In this document: positions 1-8,759 of the stretch, piece after piece
How the letters are laid out: each line of letters starts with the position of its first letter
How positions within the stretch are numbered: the stretch's first letter is position 1
From: SHZL01 sp963815185
GTDB taxonomy: Bacteria > Pseudomonadota > Gammaproteobacteria > Xanthomonadales > SZUA-36
DNA: 64,000 nt
NCBI GenBank assembly: GCA_963815185.1
Contig: CAWFGC010000009.1
Coordinates: 868,001 to 932,000, forward strand
Reading direction: 5' to 3'
Translations under genes and position numbers: made by a program
The notes under the pieces: model-generated
Database searches by the model: none
The model's input: the letters and a program-made list of their open reading frames with translations, nothing else
Told to the model about the DNA's origin: nothing

Positions 1-367
1 GTATCGCCACCGGCATCAACAGCGCCATCGCGCCGACGTTGTTCATGAACGCGGAAAGTACTGCGCCCAGCCCGGTGATGGCTGCGATTGTCAGCATCGG
101 GCCCCGGGCTGAGGGAAGCAATCGATGTGCGAGCACATCAACCGCGCCGGTGGCTTGCAAGCCCCAACTCAGTATCAAAACGCAGCCGACCGTGATCACT
201 GCCGGATGGCCGAAGCCGGCAAACGCTTCAGCGCTTGGCACCAGACCTGCGAAAACGCAGGCCAGCAGGCAGGTGAGGGCGACGATGTCGTGGCGCCAGC
301 GGCCCCACAGGAACAGGGCTATTGTTGCTGCGAGAATGGCAAGCAGTTGGAACTGTTCCGGAGACAT
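1..367 (-). CDS. SLC13/DASS-family anion transporter, N-terminal part
   Basis: The gene reads off the left edge, so only about 122 N-terminal residues are present. They are strongly hydrophobic: a first membrane segment at about residues 7-17, then WGRWRHD, then further segments. A conserved-looking AFMNNVGAM stretch lies near residues 108-116, typical of the SLC13 / ArsB-NhaD ion transporter superfamily, where such an Asn-containing loop is near the substrate site. The family moves dicarboxylates, sulfate or other anions across the inner membrane with sodium or protons. The start is the ATG at 367, followed by SPEQFQLL. The substrate cannot be read from this fragment. The family call is from motif recognition only. 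Confidence 0.72.
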   Translation of the reverse strand, partial: MSPEQFQLLAILAATIALFLWGRWRHDIVALTCLLACVFAGLVPSAEAFAGFGHPAVITVGCVLILSWGLQATGAVDVLAHRLLPSARGPMLTIAAITGLGAVLSAFMNNVGAMALLMPVAI

Positions 368-536
368 TTTTCTTCAGGCAAGGCTGGTGTCTGTTTTGTT
401 GTCTCCTACCTTAAGCGCTTGTCCTGATGCCAGGCAATGGCTTTAAGCAAAAAACCAATCTGCTGCTCAACGAAAGCCGCGGTAACCTTGAATTTGAGAA
501 CATACCAGCCCCGCCCCATCTAAGGGTTTCCCACAA

Positions 537-923
537 TTAATCGGGGTTGGGTTGCGGGCAGGGCGTGCCTGAACACGCGGTGACCGAGTCAGCTGCCGAA
601 AGCAGACCTATCAGCGCCGCCACGCCGAGTATGCCCCATAGCCAGGCCATGTTTTGTCCATCAGATTGCCCGAGGCGGTGGACCCGCACACGCCGGATAT
701 CATCATAAGGGATGAACCCGAACTTGCCCGCGAGCCCGTCCGGGGTGATGTCTGTGACGGCAAAATCGAGCTTTTCGTTGTTGTGGGTCGTAAGTTCAAT
801 ACGGTCACCGATCTGCAGCGAACCCGTTTCTCCCTGGTTTTGCAGATCCCGCACCGGGACGGTTTGCATACTGGAACAGGCTGCAAGGTGCATCAACAGA
901 AAGGACAGGAGGATTTGGCGCAT
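537..923 (-). CDS. Small lipoprotein of unknown function
   Basis: A 128-residue protein beginning MRQILLSF with a signal-peptide core and a lipobox LAAC (Cys15), so it is probably lipid-anchored after signal peptidase II cleavage. The middle (about residues 25-85) is polar and contains a segment that looks like a small beta-barrel (IGDRIELTT, then DDIRRVRVHR). Near residues 96-108 there is a hydrophobic stretch (WLWGILGVAALIGLL) that could be a membrane helix, and two Cys lie close to the C-terminus. A longer reading from 1019 exists, but its first 32 residues precede the signal peptide and are unlikely. I do not recognise the family. Confidence 0.65.
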   Translation of the reverse strand: MRQILLSFLLMHLAACSSMQTVPVRDLQNQGETGSLQIGDRIELTTHNNEKLDFAVTDITPDGLAGKFGFIPYDDIRRVRVHRLGQSDGQNMAWLWGILGVAALIGLLSAADSVTACSGTPCPQPNPD

Positions 924-1172
924 AGGTGATCCAGCGAAAACCAAGGCGATGATACCGCATTGAACGAAGTCAGAAAAAGTGTCTCGCCTCTTTGCTCCTA
1001 CCATCTGCAGGACATCCATTTTGTCGTCCCATTTTCATTTGCCCGCATTTAAGCCCTTATTCAACGCAAAGCGCTTGACCTGCTTTTTGGGTCTGTTCAC
1101 ATTGGGCCCGTAGTGGGAATTGTTGCAATATGGGGCTAGCGCCCAAGTGATTTTGCGAAGTAGGAGCTTGCC

Positions 1173-2243
1173 ATGTTGAAAGCGTGTCTGTGTGTGGGTG
1201 TTGCAGCCATCGCTGTGCTGGGCCTTCCTGGTATCGCCAGGGCCGAAGAAGATGCGGCGACACAAAAAGCAAAGGCTCTGGAAAGCCTCTCCGAAGACGT
1301 GGGTAACTGGACATCGCGCTGGGAGTGGCTTGGACCCAATGGTGAAATTGCTGGCACCCAGGAAGGAATGGAAGATTACACCGTGTTGATACCGGACGCG
1401 GTGTTCATGAACACCAACACCATGTCCGACCCACCTGCCGTCAGCAAGGCATTAACGTTCTTCAATCCGGTGCAGGACAAAATCTTTTTCATCTCCGTTG
1501 GCCAGGATGGGGATCACTGGGTGCTGTCAAAGGAAGTCGGCAGCGAGATTCTGACTTCCGATCCACACGCGCTCGCGGATGGAAGAACCTTGATGATCCG
1601 CTTCACGACGGTGGAGAAAACGGCTGATTCCAGGAAGATCCTTATGCAGCGTTCCTGGGATAATGGCGCAACCTGGGAAAACGGGTTTTATCAGTATATG
1701 ACCCGCACCGGGGCTGCGGCAGAGGACGAAGAAGCACATCCAATCGACTTCGCCGAGGTTCAAATCCCGCAGGCGGCACCACGGGACATTCATATCTTCG
1801 ATCCTTATATCGGTACCTTCCGCGGCGAGAAACAGATCAGCGATGAAGGCAAGGAATTCTTTTATGACGTGAGCTATAACTGGTATGACGCCGGTCACAC
1901 CGTGGTCAAGTTCACCATCAAACTGGTCGTTCCGTCGGATACGCTCGAACGCATCAACGGAGAAGGCTACTACGGCTATGATCCGTTCCGAAAGCAATTA
2001 TTCGTGCATGGTTACTTTCCGGGCGGCGTGGTGGGGTTCGGCGCTGTTTCGGAATTCGACCCGTCCATGGGAACGCGCGTAACCCGGGCGCATTCGCAAA
2101 GTGCTGACGGCGCAACCACCGAAGTGCGTGACACGTTTTGGTTGATCGACAAGGATTCCTGGGGCAATGCCACTTTCATCAGCCAGGACGGCGGTGCATG
2201 GCAAAAAGTGCATGAAGGGGTTTACACCCGGGTACAAAGCTAA
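1173..2243 (+). CDS. Secreted protein with two similar beta-rich modules (DUF1579-like)
   Basis: A 356-residue protein with a Sec signal peptide ending around ARA-EED (residues 22-27). The mature part seems to hold two related modules, about 35-170 and 205-355. Each starts with a WxxxWEWLGPNG / IGTFRGEKQ type strand, has Trp- and Phe-rich strands, and ends in a DNGATWENGFYQYM / DGGAWQKVHEGVY type segment. This is reminiscent of lipocalin-like DUF1579 proteins, whose ligands are unknown. ATG 1173 is preceded by GTAGGAG at about 1160-1166, a good ribosome site. It is followed at once by a beta-lactamase-family remnant, so the two may once have been co-transcribed. The function is not known. Confidence 0.7.
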   Translation: MLKACLCVGVAAIAVLGLPGIARAEEDAATQKAKALESLSEDVGNWTSRWEWLGPNGEIAGTQEGMEDYTVLIPDAVFMNTNTMSDPPAVSKALTFFNPVQDKIFFISVGQDGDHWVLSKEVGSEILTSDPHALADGRTLMIRFTTVEKTADSRKILMQRSWDNGATWENGFYQYMTRTGAAAEDEEAHPIDFAEVQIPQAAPRDIHIFDPYIGTFRGEKQISDEGKEFFYDVSYNWYDAGHTVVKFTIKLVVPSDTLERINGEGYYGYDPFRKQLFVHGYFPGGVVGFGAVSEFDPSMGTRVTRAHSQSADGATTEVRDTFWLIDKDSWGNATFISQDGGAWQKVHEGVYTRVQS

Positions 2244-2627
2244 ATGCGAAAACCGGCCAGGCGGGGTAAATTGTTGCTCGAAGAATATTTTCACGGTTAC
2301 AGTGAAGACGTGCCACACCCCAGCCGTTCCGCCGGCAAGAGTCTCACTACGACCCTGATAGGCATGGCTGTGCACCAGGGCATTGTCTCGCTCGATATCC
2401 CGGTTTACAGCACCATGAAAGCAGGGACGCCAATGGCTGATCTGGACCCCAAAGCCAGCCGCATGCAATTACAACATCTGATCACTATGACCCCCGGTTG
2501 GGCGGCAGCAGCGTCCAGGCCATACCACAAGATCGATGATGGAAGTAATGCTTACGGTTCAACGTCTTGGTGGGGCTTTCGTATCCCAAGCAGGAAAGCG
2601 GCCGTGGCAATCGTGGTTAGCGGAGAA
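2244..2627 (+). pseudogene. Remnant of a class C beta-lactamase-family serine hydrolase
   Basis: An open frame starting right after the previous stop codes for GKLLLEEYFHGYS, then SAGKSLTTTLIGMAVHQG, which carries the S-x-x-K nucleophile motif of the beta-lactamase / 6-aminohexanoate-dimer hydrolase family (PF00144). QLQHLITMTPG follows, a common family segment. Homologues usually have over 350 residues. Here the N-terminal lead is missing and the reading jumps from the HLITMTPG region to a late-looking YGSTSWWGF segment, which suggests an internal deletion of roughly 150-200 residues. The frame then runs on into the opposite-strand TetR gene. It is almost certainly non-functional. A short divergent protein is the less likely alternative. 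Confidence 0.7.
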
Positions 2628-3209
2628 CTATTCCGGATCCAGACCGCATCGGTACAGCCACACGATCTCGACTGCGAGCTGCTTTGGCGTGTGGCGGCCG
2701 GCGCGATACCAGCTATGTGTCCAGTTCATTGAACCCAGCAGAGCCAGACGCAGGTATTTGCGGTTGGTGCCCGCGGGCAATGGCAGGTCGTCCACCAGCA
2801 GGCGGAAGCGGTTCTCGTAGTCATCGCGCAGCGCAGCGAGTTGCTCCCATACGCCCAGGTTCTTTGCCGGTGTGATGCTGATCAGGGCCGCCGCATAGTC
2901 GTTGTCATCCAGAATGAGGCTCAAGTGCGCGATGCATGCGGCTTCCAGCCGGGCCCAGGGCTCCGGGATGCCCTCGACGGCGGAACGCACGGCTTCGTTT
3001 AAATGCTGAATGCCCAGTTCTTGTACTGCCAGGAAGATGGCTTCTTTGGAAGGGAAGTGGAAATAGATCGATCCGGGCAACATGCTGCAGGCAGCGGCAA
3101 TATCGCGCAAGGAAGAACCCTCATAACCCTTGAAGCGGAATAATCTCGCCGCCGCATCGAGTATCGCCTGCCGTCGATTTTCGCGCTGGTGGCCAACGTT
3201 TAGTGTCAT
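2628..3209 (-). CDS. TetR/AcrR-family transcriptional regulator
   Basis: A 193-residue repressor-type protein. The N-terminus has the TetR helix-turn-helix: RRQAILDAAARLFRFKGYE, SLRDIAAACSMLPGSIYFHF, then PSKEAIF. The C-terminal part is helical and carries ligand-binding or dimerisation features including WTHSWYRAGRHTPKQLA, similar to regulators of fatty-acid or acyl-CoA metabolism. ATG 3209 (MTLNVGHQREN) is preferred; the open frame goes back to 3305 but that stretch is AT-rich and does not look coding. Two near-identical palindromes lie upstream (3296-3313 and 3434-3449) and may be its operators, so it probably regulates itself. The target genes are unknown. Confidence 0.88.
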   Translation of the reverse strand: MTLNVGHQRENRRQAILDAAARLFRFKGYEGSSLRDIAAACSMLPGSIYFHFPSKEAIFLAVQELGIQHLNEAVRSAVEGIPEPWARLEAACIAHLSLILDDNDYAAALISITPAKNLGVWEQLAALRDDYENRFRLLVDDLPLPAGTNRKYLRLALLGSMNWTHSWYRAGRHTPKQLAVEIVWLYRCGLDPE

Positions 3210-3295
3210 AAGGGAAGCCGGGGTTTCAAGCGGGATTCTCCACCCGTTGTGCCACGCTGATTTTTGCTTGCAGCATAATATATTGCTCGAATTAT

Positions 3296-3313
3296 AACCA
3301 AACAATTGTTTTG
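3296..3313. promoter_or_regulatory. Candidate TetR operator 1 upstream of the regulator
   Basis: The sequence AACCAAACAATTGTTTTG contains a perfect 12-base palindrome, AAACAATTGTTT (3300-3311), with one mismatch when extended to 16 bases. It sits about 90 bases upstream of the TetR start in an AT-rich stretch. A second copy of the core lies at 3434-3449. TetR proteins bind such palindromes as dimers; that this one is the target is inference. Confidence 0.5.
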
Positions 3314-3433
3314 TTTTATACTACTAAAATGAGAATTGAAAAATAATATAATACGTATATTACATATCTATCGGAAAATTATAATAAAATTATAGAGCAT
3401 AGTGATATATCAGATTTTTGCCTTTTACAGATT

Positions 3434-3449
3434 AACCAAACAATCGTTT
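3434..3449. promoter_or_regulatory. Candidate TetR operator 2
   Basis: The sequence AACCAAACAATCGTTT shares 15 of 16 bases with the site at 3296-3311 and is a near palindrome (AAACAATCGTTT). It lies between the divergent TetR gene and the homospermidine synthase gene, about 190 bases before the latter. Two matching sites in one intergenic region support a real operator pair. Confidence 0.45.
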
Positions 3450-3639
3450 AAAATTCCCAATTACATTCTGGTCTGACCCAACCCGGCCTGCCGGTCGTTA
3501 AGGCGCCATTTCAGCGCGCAATAGGGTAACGGCCGCCTATCCTTCGCAAGACTTGCTGTAGCATGGGCGCCTGACGCGGCAGGGCTATGAAGATTTTGGC
3601 CCAGACCGTGGTAATTCAAACAGTAAGGAGCACCCGCCA

Positions 3640-5058
3640 TTGAACACCAACGACAAGCATGCGAAATTTAGTGGAAGAATGCTCATGGTTGGCTGTGGCA
3701 GCATCGGCCAAGGCGTGTTGCCGCTGATTCTGCGTCACTTGGACATGACTGCGGAACAAATCACTATTATCTCCGCTGATGCACGTGGCCGGGCCGAAGC
3801 CGACCGCCTGGGCATTGCTTTTCAACGTGTAGCACTGACCCCGGTGAATTATCGCGAGGTGCTGCAGCCGTTGCTGGGCGCAGGTGATTTTCTGGTCAAT
3901 CTCTCGGTTGATGTCTCCAGCGTGGATTTGGTGCGGTTGTGTCAGGAACTGGGCGCGTTGTATATCGATACCTGTATCGAGCCGTGGCCGGGCATGTATA
4001 CCGACTCAGCGGCGGCACCAACACAGCGTTCGAATTACGCGCTGCGCGAATCCATGCTCGCACTGCGAGCGGAACTGGGCTCAGGCCCCACCGCCGTGGT
4101 GGCGCACGGCGCCAACCCGGGGCTGGTGTCGTATCTGGTCAAGCAGGCACTGCTAAACATCGCTGCAGACACCAGTGGCGAGGTGGCCACGCCCAGGGAC
4201 CGGGCCGGCTGGGCTTCACTGGCCCGTGCCCTTGGTATCTGTACCATCCATATTGCTGAGCGTGACACTCAGGTCTGCAGCCGGCCCAAGGCGGTGAACG
4301 AGTTCGTCAACACCTGGTCTATAGACGGTTTCGTCAGCGAGGGTTGTCAGCCTGCCGAATTGGGCTGGGGCACGCACGAAAAGACCATTCCGCACGACGG
4401 CGTGAAACTGGATAGCGGCAGCGCCCAGGGGATGATCCTGTTACGCCCGGGCGCTTCAGTACGGGTACGCACCTGGACTCCGCTGGAGGGCCCGTTCCAC
4501 GGTTTTCTCATCACCCACAACGAGTCGATTTCCATCAATGACTATCTTACGGTGCGGGAAAAGGGTAAAGCCGTGTATCGTCCAACGGTGCACTACGCCT
4601 ACCATCCCTGCGATGATGCAGTCCTTTCGGTGCACGAACTGGCGGGCAGGAACTGGCGCCAGCAGGACGAGCAGCGTCTGATGATGGACGAAATCGAAAG
4701 CGGTATCGACGAGCTGGGTGTGCTCTTGATGGGCCATCAGAAGGGGGCCTATTGGTATGGTTCACAGCTTTCCATCCAGCAAGCACGCCGGTTGGCGCCA
4801 TACAATAACGCCACCAGCCTGCAGGTTGCCGTGGCGGTGTTGTCAGGCATGGTATGGGCGATGGAGAATCCAGCTTGCGGCATTGTTGAAGCGGAGCAGA
4901 TGGATTTTGTGCGCAATCTGGAAATCTGCCTGCCCTACCTTGGACCGGTAGTGGGCGCCTGGAGTGACTGGACACCACTGTTCGATCGCAGCCGTCTGTT
5001 TCCCGAACTTGTGGATGAATCAGATCCATGGCAGTTTTGTAATGTGCGCGTGAACTGA
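3640..5058 (+). CDS. hss: Homospermidine synthase
   Basis: A 472-residue cytosolic enzyme that makes sym-homospermidine from putrescine in an NAD-dependent reaction (EC 2.5.1.44 type). The N-terminal Rossmann motif GCGSIGQG spans residues 18-25. Family stretches follow: NLSVDVSSVDLVRLCQELGA, IDTCIEPWPGMY, SNYALRESMLA, HGANPGLVSYLVKQAL and TWTPLEGPFHGFLITH. The length matches the bacterial family (about 470-480). The start is a TTG at 3640, nine bases after AAGGAG, and no better ATG is available. A glycosyltransferase gene follows 34 bases later on the same strand. This is one of the safest functional calls in the window; homospermidine replaces spermidine in many proteobacteria. Confidence 0.95.
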   Translation: MNTNDKHAKFSGRMLMVGCGSIGQGVLPLILRHLDMTAEQITIISADARGRAEADRLGIAFQRVALTPVNYREVLQPLLGAGDFLVNLSVDVSSVDLVRLCQELGALYIDTCIEPWPGMYTDSAAAPTQRSNYALRESMLALRAELGSGPTAVVAHGANPGLVSYLVKQALLNIAADTSGEVATPRDRAGWASLARALGICTIHIAERDTQVCSRPKAVNEFVNTWSIDGFVSEGCQPAELGWGTHEKTIPHDGVKLDSGSAQGMILLRPGASVRVRTWTPLEGPFHGFLITHNESISINDYLTVREKGKAVYRPTVHYAYHPCDDAVLSVHELAGRNWRQQDEQRLMMDEIESGIDELGVLLMGHQKGAYWYGSQLSIQQARRLAPYNNATSLQVAVAVLSGMVWAMENPACGIVEAEQMDFVRNLEICLPYLGPVVGAWSDWTPLFDRSRLFPELVDESDPWQFCNVRVN

Positions 5059-5092
5059 TCCGCGCCGGCGTTATCCTATTGAGATTGGCCAC

Positions 5093-5836
5093 ATGATCAA
5101 TGGCAAGAAACTGGTCGTGGTACTGCCGGCATACAATGCCGACAAAACGCTTGAGAAGACCTACCGGGAAATTCCTCACGACATTGTCGATGAGGTAATT
5201 CTGGTGGACGACTACAGCCTGGACAATACGGTCGAAGTAGCCCGTTCGCTGAATATCCAACACGTTATCAAACATGACAGCAACCGCGGTTATGGGGGCA
5301 ACCAGAAAACCTGTTATGACAAGGCCCTGGAAATGCAGGCTGACATCGTCGTCATGCTGCATCCGGACTACCAATATACGCCCCGGTTGATTTCAGCAAT
5401 GGCTTCCCTGATCGCGTGGGATGTTTACCCGGTCGTGTTCGGTTCACGCATCCTGGGCAAAGGCGCAAGGACCGGAGGCATGCCGCGCTACAAGTGGATT
5501 GCGAACCGCTGGCTGACATTGCTGCAGAACCTGATGCTGGACCAGAAGCTGTCCGAGTACCACACCGGCTACCGGGCCTTTTCCACAGAAGTGCTCAGGC
5601 ACATTGACTATCACAGGAACTCCGACAATTTTGTATTTGATAACGAGATCGTCTCGCAGATATTCATGGCCGGCTTTGCGATCGCGGAGATTACCTGCCC
5701 CACTCGGTATTTTGAAGACGCCTCTTCAATCAAACTGACAGCAAGCATTCGCTATGGATTGGGCGTGCTGCGCGTAAGCCTGCAGCATGTACTACATCGT
5801 GCCGGCATCCTTCGCGTCGAGCGCTATGCAAAGTAA
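5093..5836 (+). CDS. Family 2 glycosyltransferase (polyprenyl-phosphate sugar transferase-like)
   Basis: A 247-residue GT-A fold enzyme. VVVLPAYNADKTLEKTY (about 8-24) is the nucleotide-sugar-binding start, EVILVDDYSLDNT (34-46) carries the Asp pair of the first site, and DIVVMLHPDYQY (84-95) gives the second acidic region. There are no C-terminal membrane helices, so it resembles the DPM1/dolichol-phosphate-mannose-synthase-like branch that loads a sugar onto a lipid phosphate at the cytoplasmic face. Its last 11 bases overlap the start of the next gene, a multi-span glycosyltransferase-like protein, so the two probably act together: one making a lipid-linked sugar, the other using it. The sugar cannot be read from the sequence. 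Confidence 0.88.
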   Translation: MINGKKLVVVLPAYNADKTLEKTYREIPHDIVDEVILVDDYSLDNTVEVARSLNIQHVIKHDSNRGYGGNQKTCYDKALEMQADIVVMLHPDYQYTPRLISAMASLIAWDVYPVVFGSRILGKGARTGGMPRYKWIANRWLTLLQNLMLDQKLSEYHTGYRAFSTEVLRHIDYHRNSDNFVFDNEIVSQIFMAGFAIAEITCPTRYFEDASSIKLTASIRYGLGVLRVSLQHVLHRAGILRVERYAK

Positions 5837-7582
5837 GCACGGATCCGGGACGCAGACGGCAGGGGGCGAAACCGGGACCCCGCAGGCGCAGGCGAGCCGC
5901 CAACCCCGCTTGGGTAAGCGAGACACTTTTTACTGGTTCGCAGCGGGTTTGATTCTCGTGCTTGGTGCTTTGGTCCGCTTCTACCGGGTCGGGGATCAGA
6001 TCATTCTGGATGATGAGTGGCATGCCCTGAATGTGGTGCAGAACACGGGTTACGCCTTTATCTTTTCCCACCTGGGTCATGCTGATCACTGCATTCCGCT
6101 GGCACTGCTGTATGAGTGGTTTTCGCACACCATCGGCCTCAGTGAATTCACCATGCGCCTGCCTTCCCTGGTTGCCGGTGTGCTCATCATTGCCGCTTTC
6201 CCACTACTGATGCGTCCCTGGTTGAGCCGCGATGAGCGGGTGATGACGGCTGCCCTGCTGGCCTTGTCGCCGTTCCTGATCAACTTCAGCCGTGTTGCCA
6301 GGCCCTATTCGCTGCTGACGCTGTTGAGCGGCTGCAGTCTGCCTCTGGCGTGGCGCTGGTGGAAAAGCGAACGCTGGGGTTTTGGGCTTGCCTGGTACTT
6401 TGCTGCGGTTTTGGCTGCCTGGCTGAATCCGGTCAGTCTGGCGATCGCCACGGCGCCTTTTCTCTGGTTCGGCATCGAAGGCATTATCGCCGGCGTCAAG
6501 AAAGCAATTGGCGCCCGCTGCGTCGGCTGGTCGTCATGGGCATGGCTGTGGTGGTGACTGCCGGCGCACTGTTATACAAACCCATCACAACCGATTTTGT
6601 CTCGCTGACGATCAAGTCCGGAATGGACAAAGTCAATCTGGGGACGTGGAATGTCGTTTTGACGCTTTTCTCCGGTTCCGGCAACGACGCCATCGTTGTG
6701 GCCATGGCCTCGGCATCGCTGGCCGGCCTGTTCATTTTGCGTCAGCGCGCCGGCAGCTTCAGCGTCTACCTGACCGGCATAGCCCTGCTGTCGGCAACCG
6801 TCGTTTCGATGACCGGGGCACAGTGGATATTTTATGGGCTGGTGCCCGCGCGCTACCTGAGCGGCTTATTGCCGGTATACCTGACATTGGTCGCTATCGG
6901 CCTGGTCGCAGCGGCAGGCGGGTTGCAGCGATTGTTGAACTGGCCGCCGGCAACGAAGCATGGGTTGACCATTCTGATGTTGCTGCTTTTGCTTATGGCC
7001 GGCCCCTTGCGCTCATGGGATCTTGCTCACAGCCAGTTTGTCAATCACCTGGCCAACCAGTTTGACTTCAAGCCTTCACGCAATGCCATACTGCTTGCGC
7101 ACGACTCCCTGGAAGTGGAGCCGTTTTACACCGAGATCGCACAATTGCACCCGCAAGGCGATGCAGTGATCATCGAAGCGCCGTGGTATTTCGAATCCAA
7201 CTTCAATCCGCTTTACCTGAGCCAGCAGGTCCACGGCCAGCGCGTCCTGATTGGGTTCATCGGGGGTCTTTGCGCCGGCCCGCTTCACGGTGAATTGAAG
7301 AAGGGGGTGTCCGGCCTTGAATTCCGCAACTTTGTCTGGCTTACGGATGTGTTGGCCGGGCGGGTTTCCGCCGATTATCTGGTGCTGCGGCGCGCGGGCA
7401 TCGACGGCGCCCGAACCATCGATATGGACTTCGATGAATGTGAACGAGCGATTCGTGAACGGTTTGGTTCGCCCTGGCGTAGCTCAGAAAACGCCCTGGT
7501 ATTCAGACTGGATTCCGGCTCCTTAATATTGAAATTTCATGTGGACGACCTGGGCTCGATCAAATCCCATTTGTTGCCATAA
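5826..7582 (+). CDS. Multi-span GT39/ArnT-like glycosyltransferase, frameshifted
   Basis: An integral membrane protein of roughly 585 residues in two frames. The first half (5826 to about 6515) starts with a polar tail, one helix (YWFAAGLILVLGAL), then VGDQIILDDEWHALN, which places acidic residues in the first periplasmic loop as in PMT/ArnT enzymes. More helices follow. The second half (about 6516-7582) has further helices, LVPARYLSGLLPVYL and a soluble C-terminal domain. The frame changes at a CCC run at 6514-6516; one extra C would restore GAPLRRLVV. The start ATG overlaps the stop of the upstream glycosyltransferase. The family predicts transfer of a sugar from a lipid carrier in the periplasm; this is inferred. 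Confidence 0.72.
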
Positions 7583-7932
7583 AGATCGGTAAAAACGACA
7601 ACCAGCCCGTATTCCTCCGCACGGGGTTCGCCGATGAAGTTAACGCCGCGCGACTGTAGCTCGGCAAAGTCATGCCACAGGTCATCGGTATGCAGAAACA
7701 GGAATACACGCCCACCCGTCTGGTTGCCGACACATCGCTGTTGCTCATCCGATGCGGCCTTGGCCAGAAGCAGGGAGCATGGGCTGCCTGCCGGCGCAAC
7801 CCGAACCCAGCGCTTGGTATCACTCAGTTCCGTGTCCTCAAGCAGGACAAACCCGAGTAATTCGGTGTAGAACCTGATCGCCTCGTCGTAGTCGCGCACG
7901 ACCAGGGCCATTTGCACTATTTTCTGGTTCAT
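7537..7932 (-). CDS. VOC-family (glyoxalase-like) protein
   Basis: A 131-residue protein with the vicinal-oxygen-chelate fold pattern: KIVQMALVVRDYDEAIRFYT (about 4-23), LLGFVLLEDTEL, then a second half with RVFLFLHTDDLWHDFAELQSRG and a closing FTDLYGNKWDLIEP. The final E of the DLIEP segment is the usual metal-ligand position, but the first His ligand seems to be replaced (QMALVV), so metal binding or classical glyoxalase I activity is doubtful. ATG 7932 has GGAGAG seven bases upstream and is preferred over 7989. It overlaps the end of the convergent membrane glycosyltransferase gene by 46 bases. The substrate is unknown. Confidence 0.85.
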   Translation of the reverse strand: MNQKIVQMALVVRDYDEAIRFYTELLGFVLLEDTELSDTKRWVRVAPAGSPCSLLLAKAASDEQQRCVGNQTGGRVFLFLHTDDLWHDFAELQSRGVNFIGEPRAEEYGLVVVFTDLYGNKWDLIEPRSST

Positions 7933-8092
7933 AAACAGCTCTCCGAACGCATCAAAAGACGCATGGCGGGACACTGCGGCATGGTTCACCGGTTCTTTTC
8001 AGTCAGGGGCTTGCGTGCTTGCGAAAGCCCGGGCGTAGCGTATCCGCCGGCCAGTAGACCGCCATTGGGCCAAACGAAATGGACAGCCTTGA

Positions 8093-8136
8093 CCGGAAGT
8101 CAAACAGCACGAAAAGCAACGGCTTTTGACTTCCGG
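8093..8136 (-). terminator. Long stem-loop after the RRM gene
   Basis: A perfect 12-base inverted repeat, CCGGAAGTCAAA (8093-8104) and TTTGACTTCCGG (8125-8136), with a 20-base loop, just downstream of the RNA-binding protein stop codon. There is no strong T-tract after it on the minus strand, so a stabilising 3' structure is as likely as intrinsic termination. Confidence 0.4.
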
Positions 8137-8145
8137 GACTGGCGG

Positions 8146-8424
8146 TCAGTACCTTGGTCTGTTGCTGCGCTGGGGGCGGTCGCCCTTGGGTTTGGCCTGG
8201 TTCACGGTAATTTTTCTACCCTTGAACTCAGTTTCGTTCAGACCTTTTATCGCTGCATCGGCTTCCGAGTTGTCCGGCATTTCGACAAAGCCAAAACCTT
8301 TTGACTGGCCCGAAAACTTGTCATTGATAAGGGTTACGCTGGAAACATTACCAAAGGCGGAAAATGCCTCGTTCAGGTCTGCTTCGCTAACGGTGTATGG
8401 CAGATTGCCAACATAGATGTTCAT
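8146..8424 (-). CDS. RRM-domain RNA-binding protein
   Basis: A 92-residue single RNA-recognition-motif protein. RNP2 is IYVGNL (3-8) and RNP1 is KGFGFVEM (42-49), both with the aromatic residues that stack on RNA bases. A basic tail (KPKGDRPQRSNRPRY) ends the protein. Such small RRM proteins in cyanobacteria and proteobacteria are often induced by cold and bind transcripts. ATG 8424 directly precedes the domain; the open frame back to 8508 is a leader without protein character. A long 5' leader and a 3' stem-loop fit post-transcriptional control, but this is inference. Confidence 0.92.
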   Translation of the reverse strand: MNIYVGNLPYTVSEADLNEAFSAFGNVSSVTLINDKFSGQSKGFGFVEMPDNSEADAAIKGLNETEFKGRKITVNQAKPKGDRPQRSNRPRY

Positions 8425-8759
8425 CACATGTCCTCTAATTTGTGTGTTGATTGAGAAAGAGCCATCGAAAATCAAGCACACAAACTGTCCGATAGCGAAG
8501 GCAGACAAACCGCCAAACGGGTTATTTCACTTGCCTGCGAGCAGGGCGCATTCCACTGCTATTCTGCCCTCGGTGCAAACCCGAATCCCATAGTGTACTC
8601 CGAAGCCGGGCAAGGTTCGCCTAATCGTGCTTCAAAGGTGCCGGGAAGGGTTGTGGCAACCGTACAATAGCCGGGTGCCTGCCGATAATGCCCGTCGAGC
8701 AGTTCTTTCCTATACAGCCGTTCCTGCGTACACTCTTGGCCCCATGCGAATCACGGAAA
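8425..8759. other. 335-base divergent intergenic region
   Basis: This lies between the RRM gene (minus) and the prolyl oligopeptidase gene (plus) and must hold both promoters. I saw no convincing coding frame, repeat or strong operator. The RRM side is long enough for a structured leader. Confidence 0.4.

Larger units (their letters stand above)
3210..3639. other. 430-base divergent intergenic region, partly very AT-rich
   Basis: This region separates the TetR gene from homospermidine synthase. Bases about 3280-3450 are much more AT-rich than the surroundings and hold the two operator-like palindromes. No convincing coding frame was found. A good ribosome site (AAGGAG, 3625-3630) precedes the next gene. 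Confidence 0.6.
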
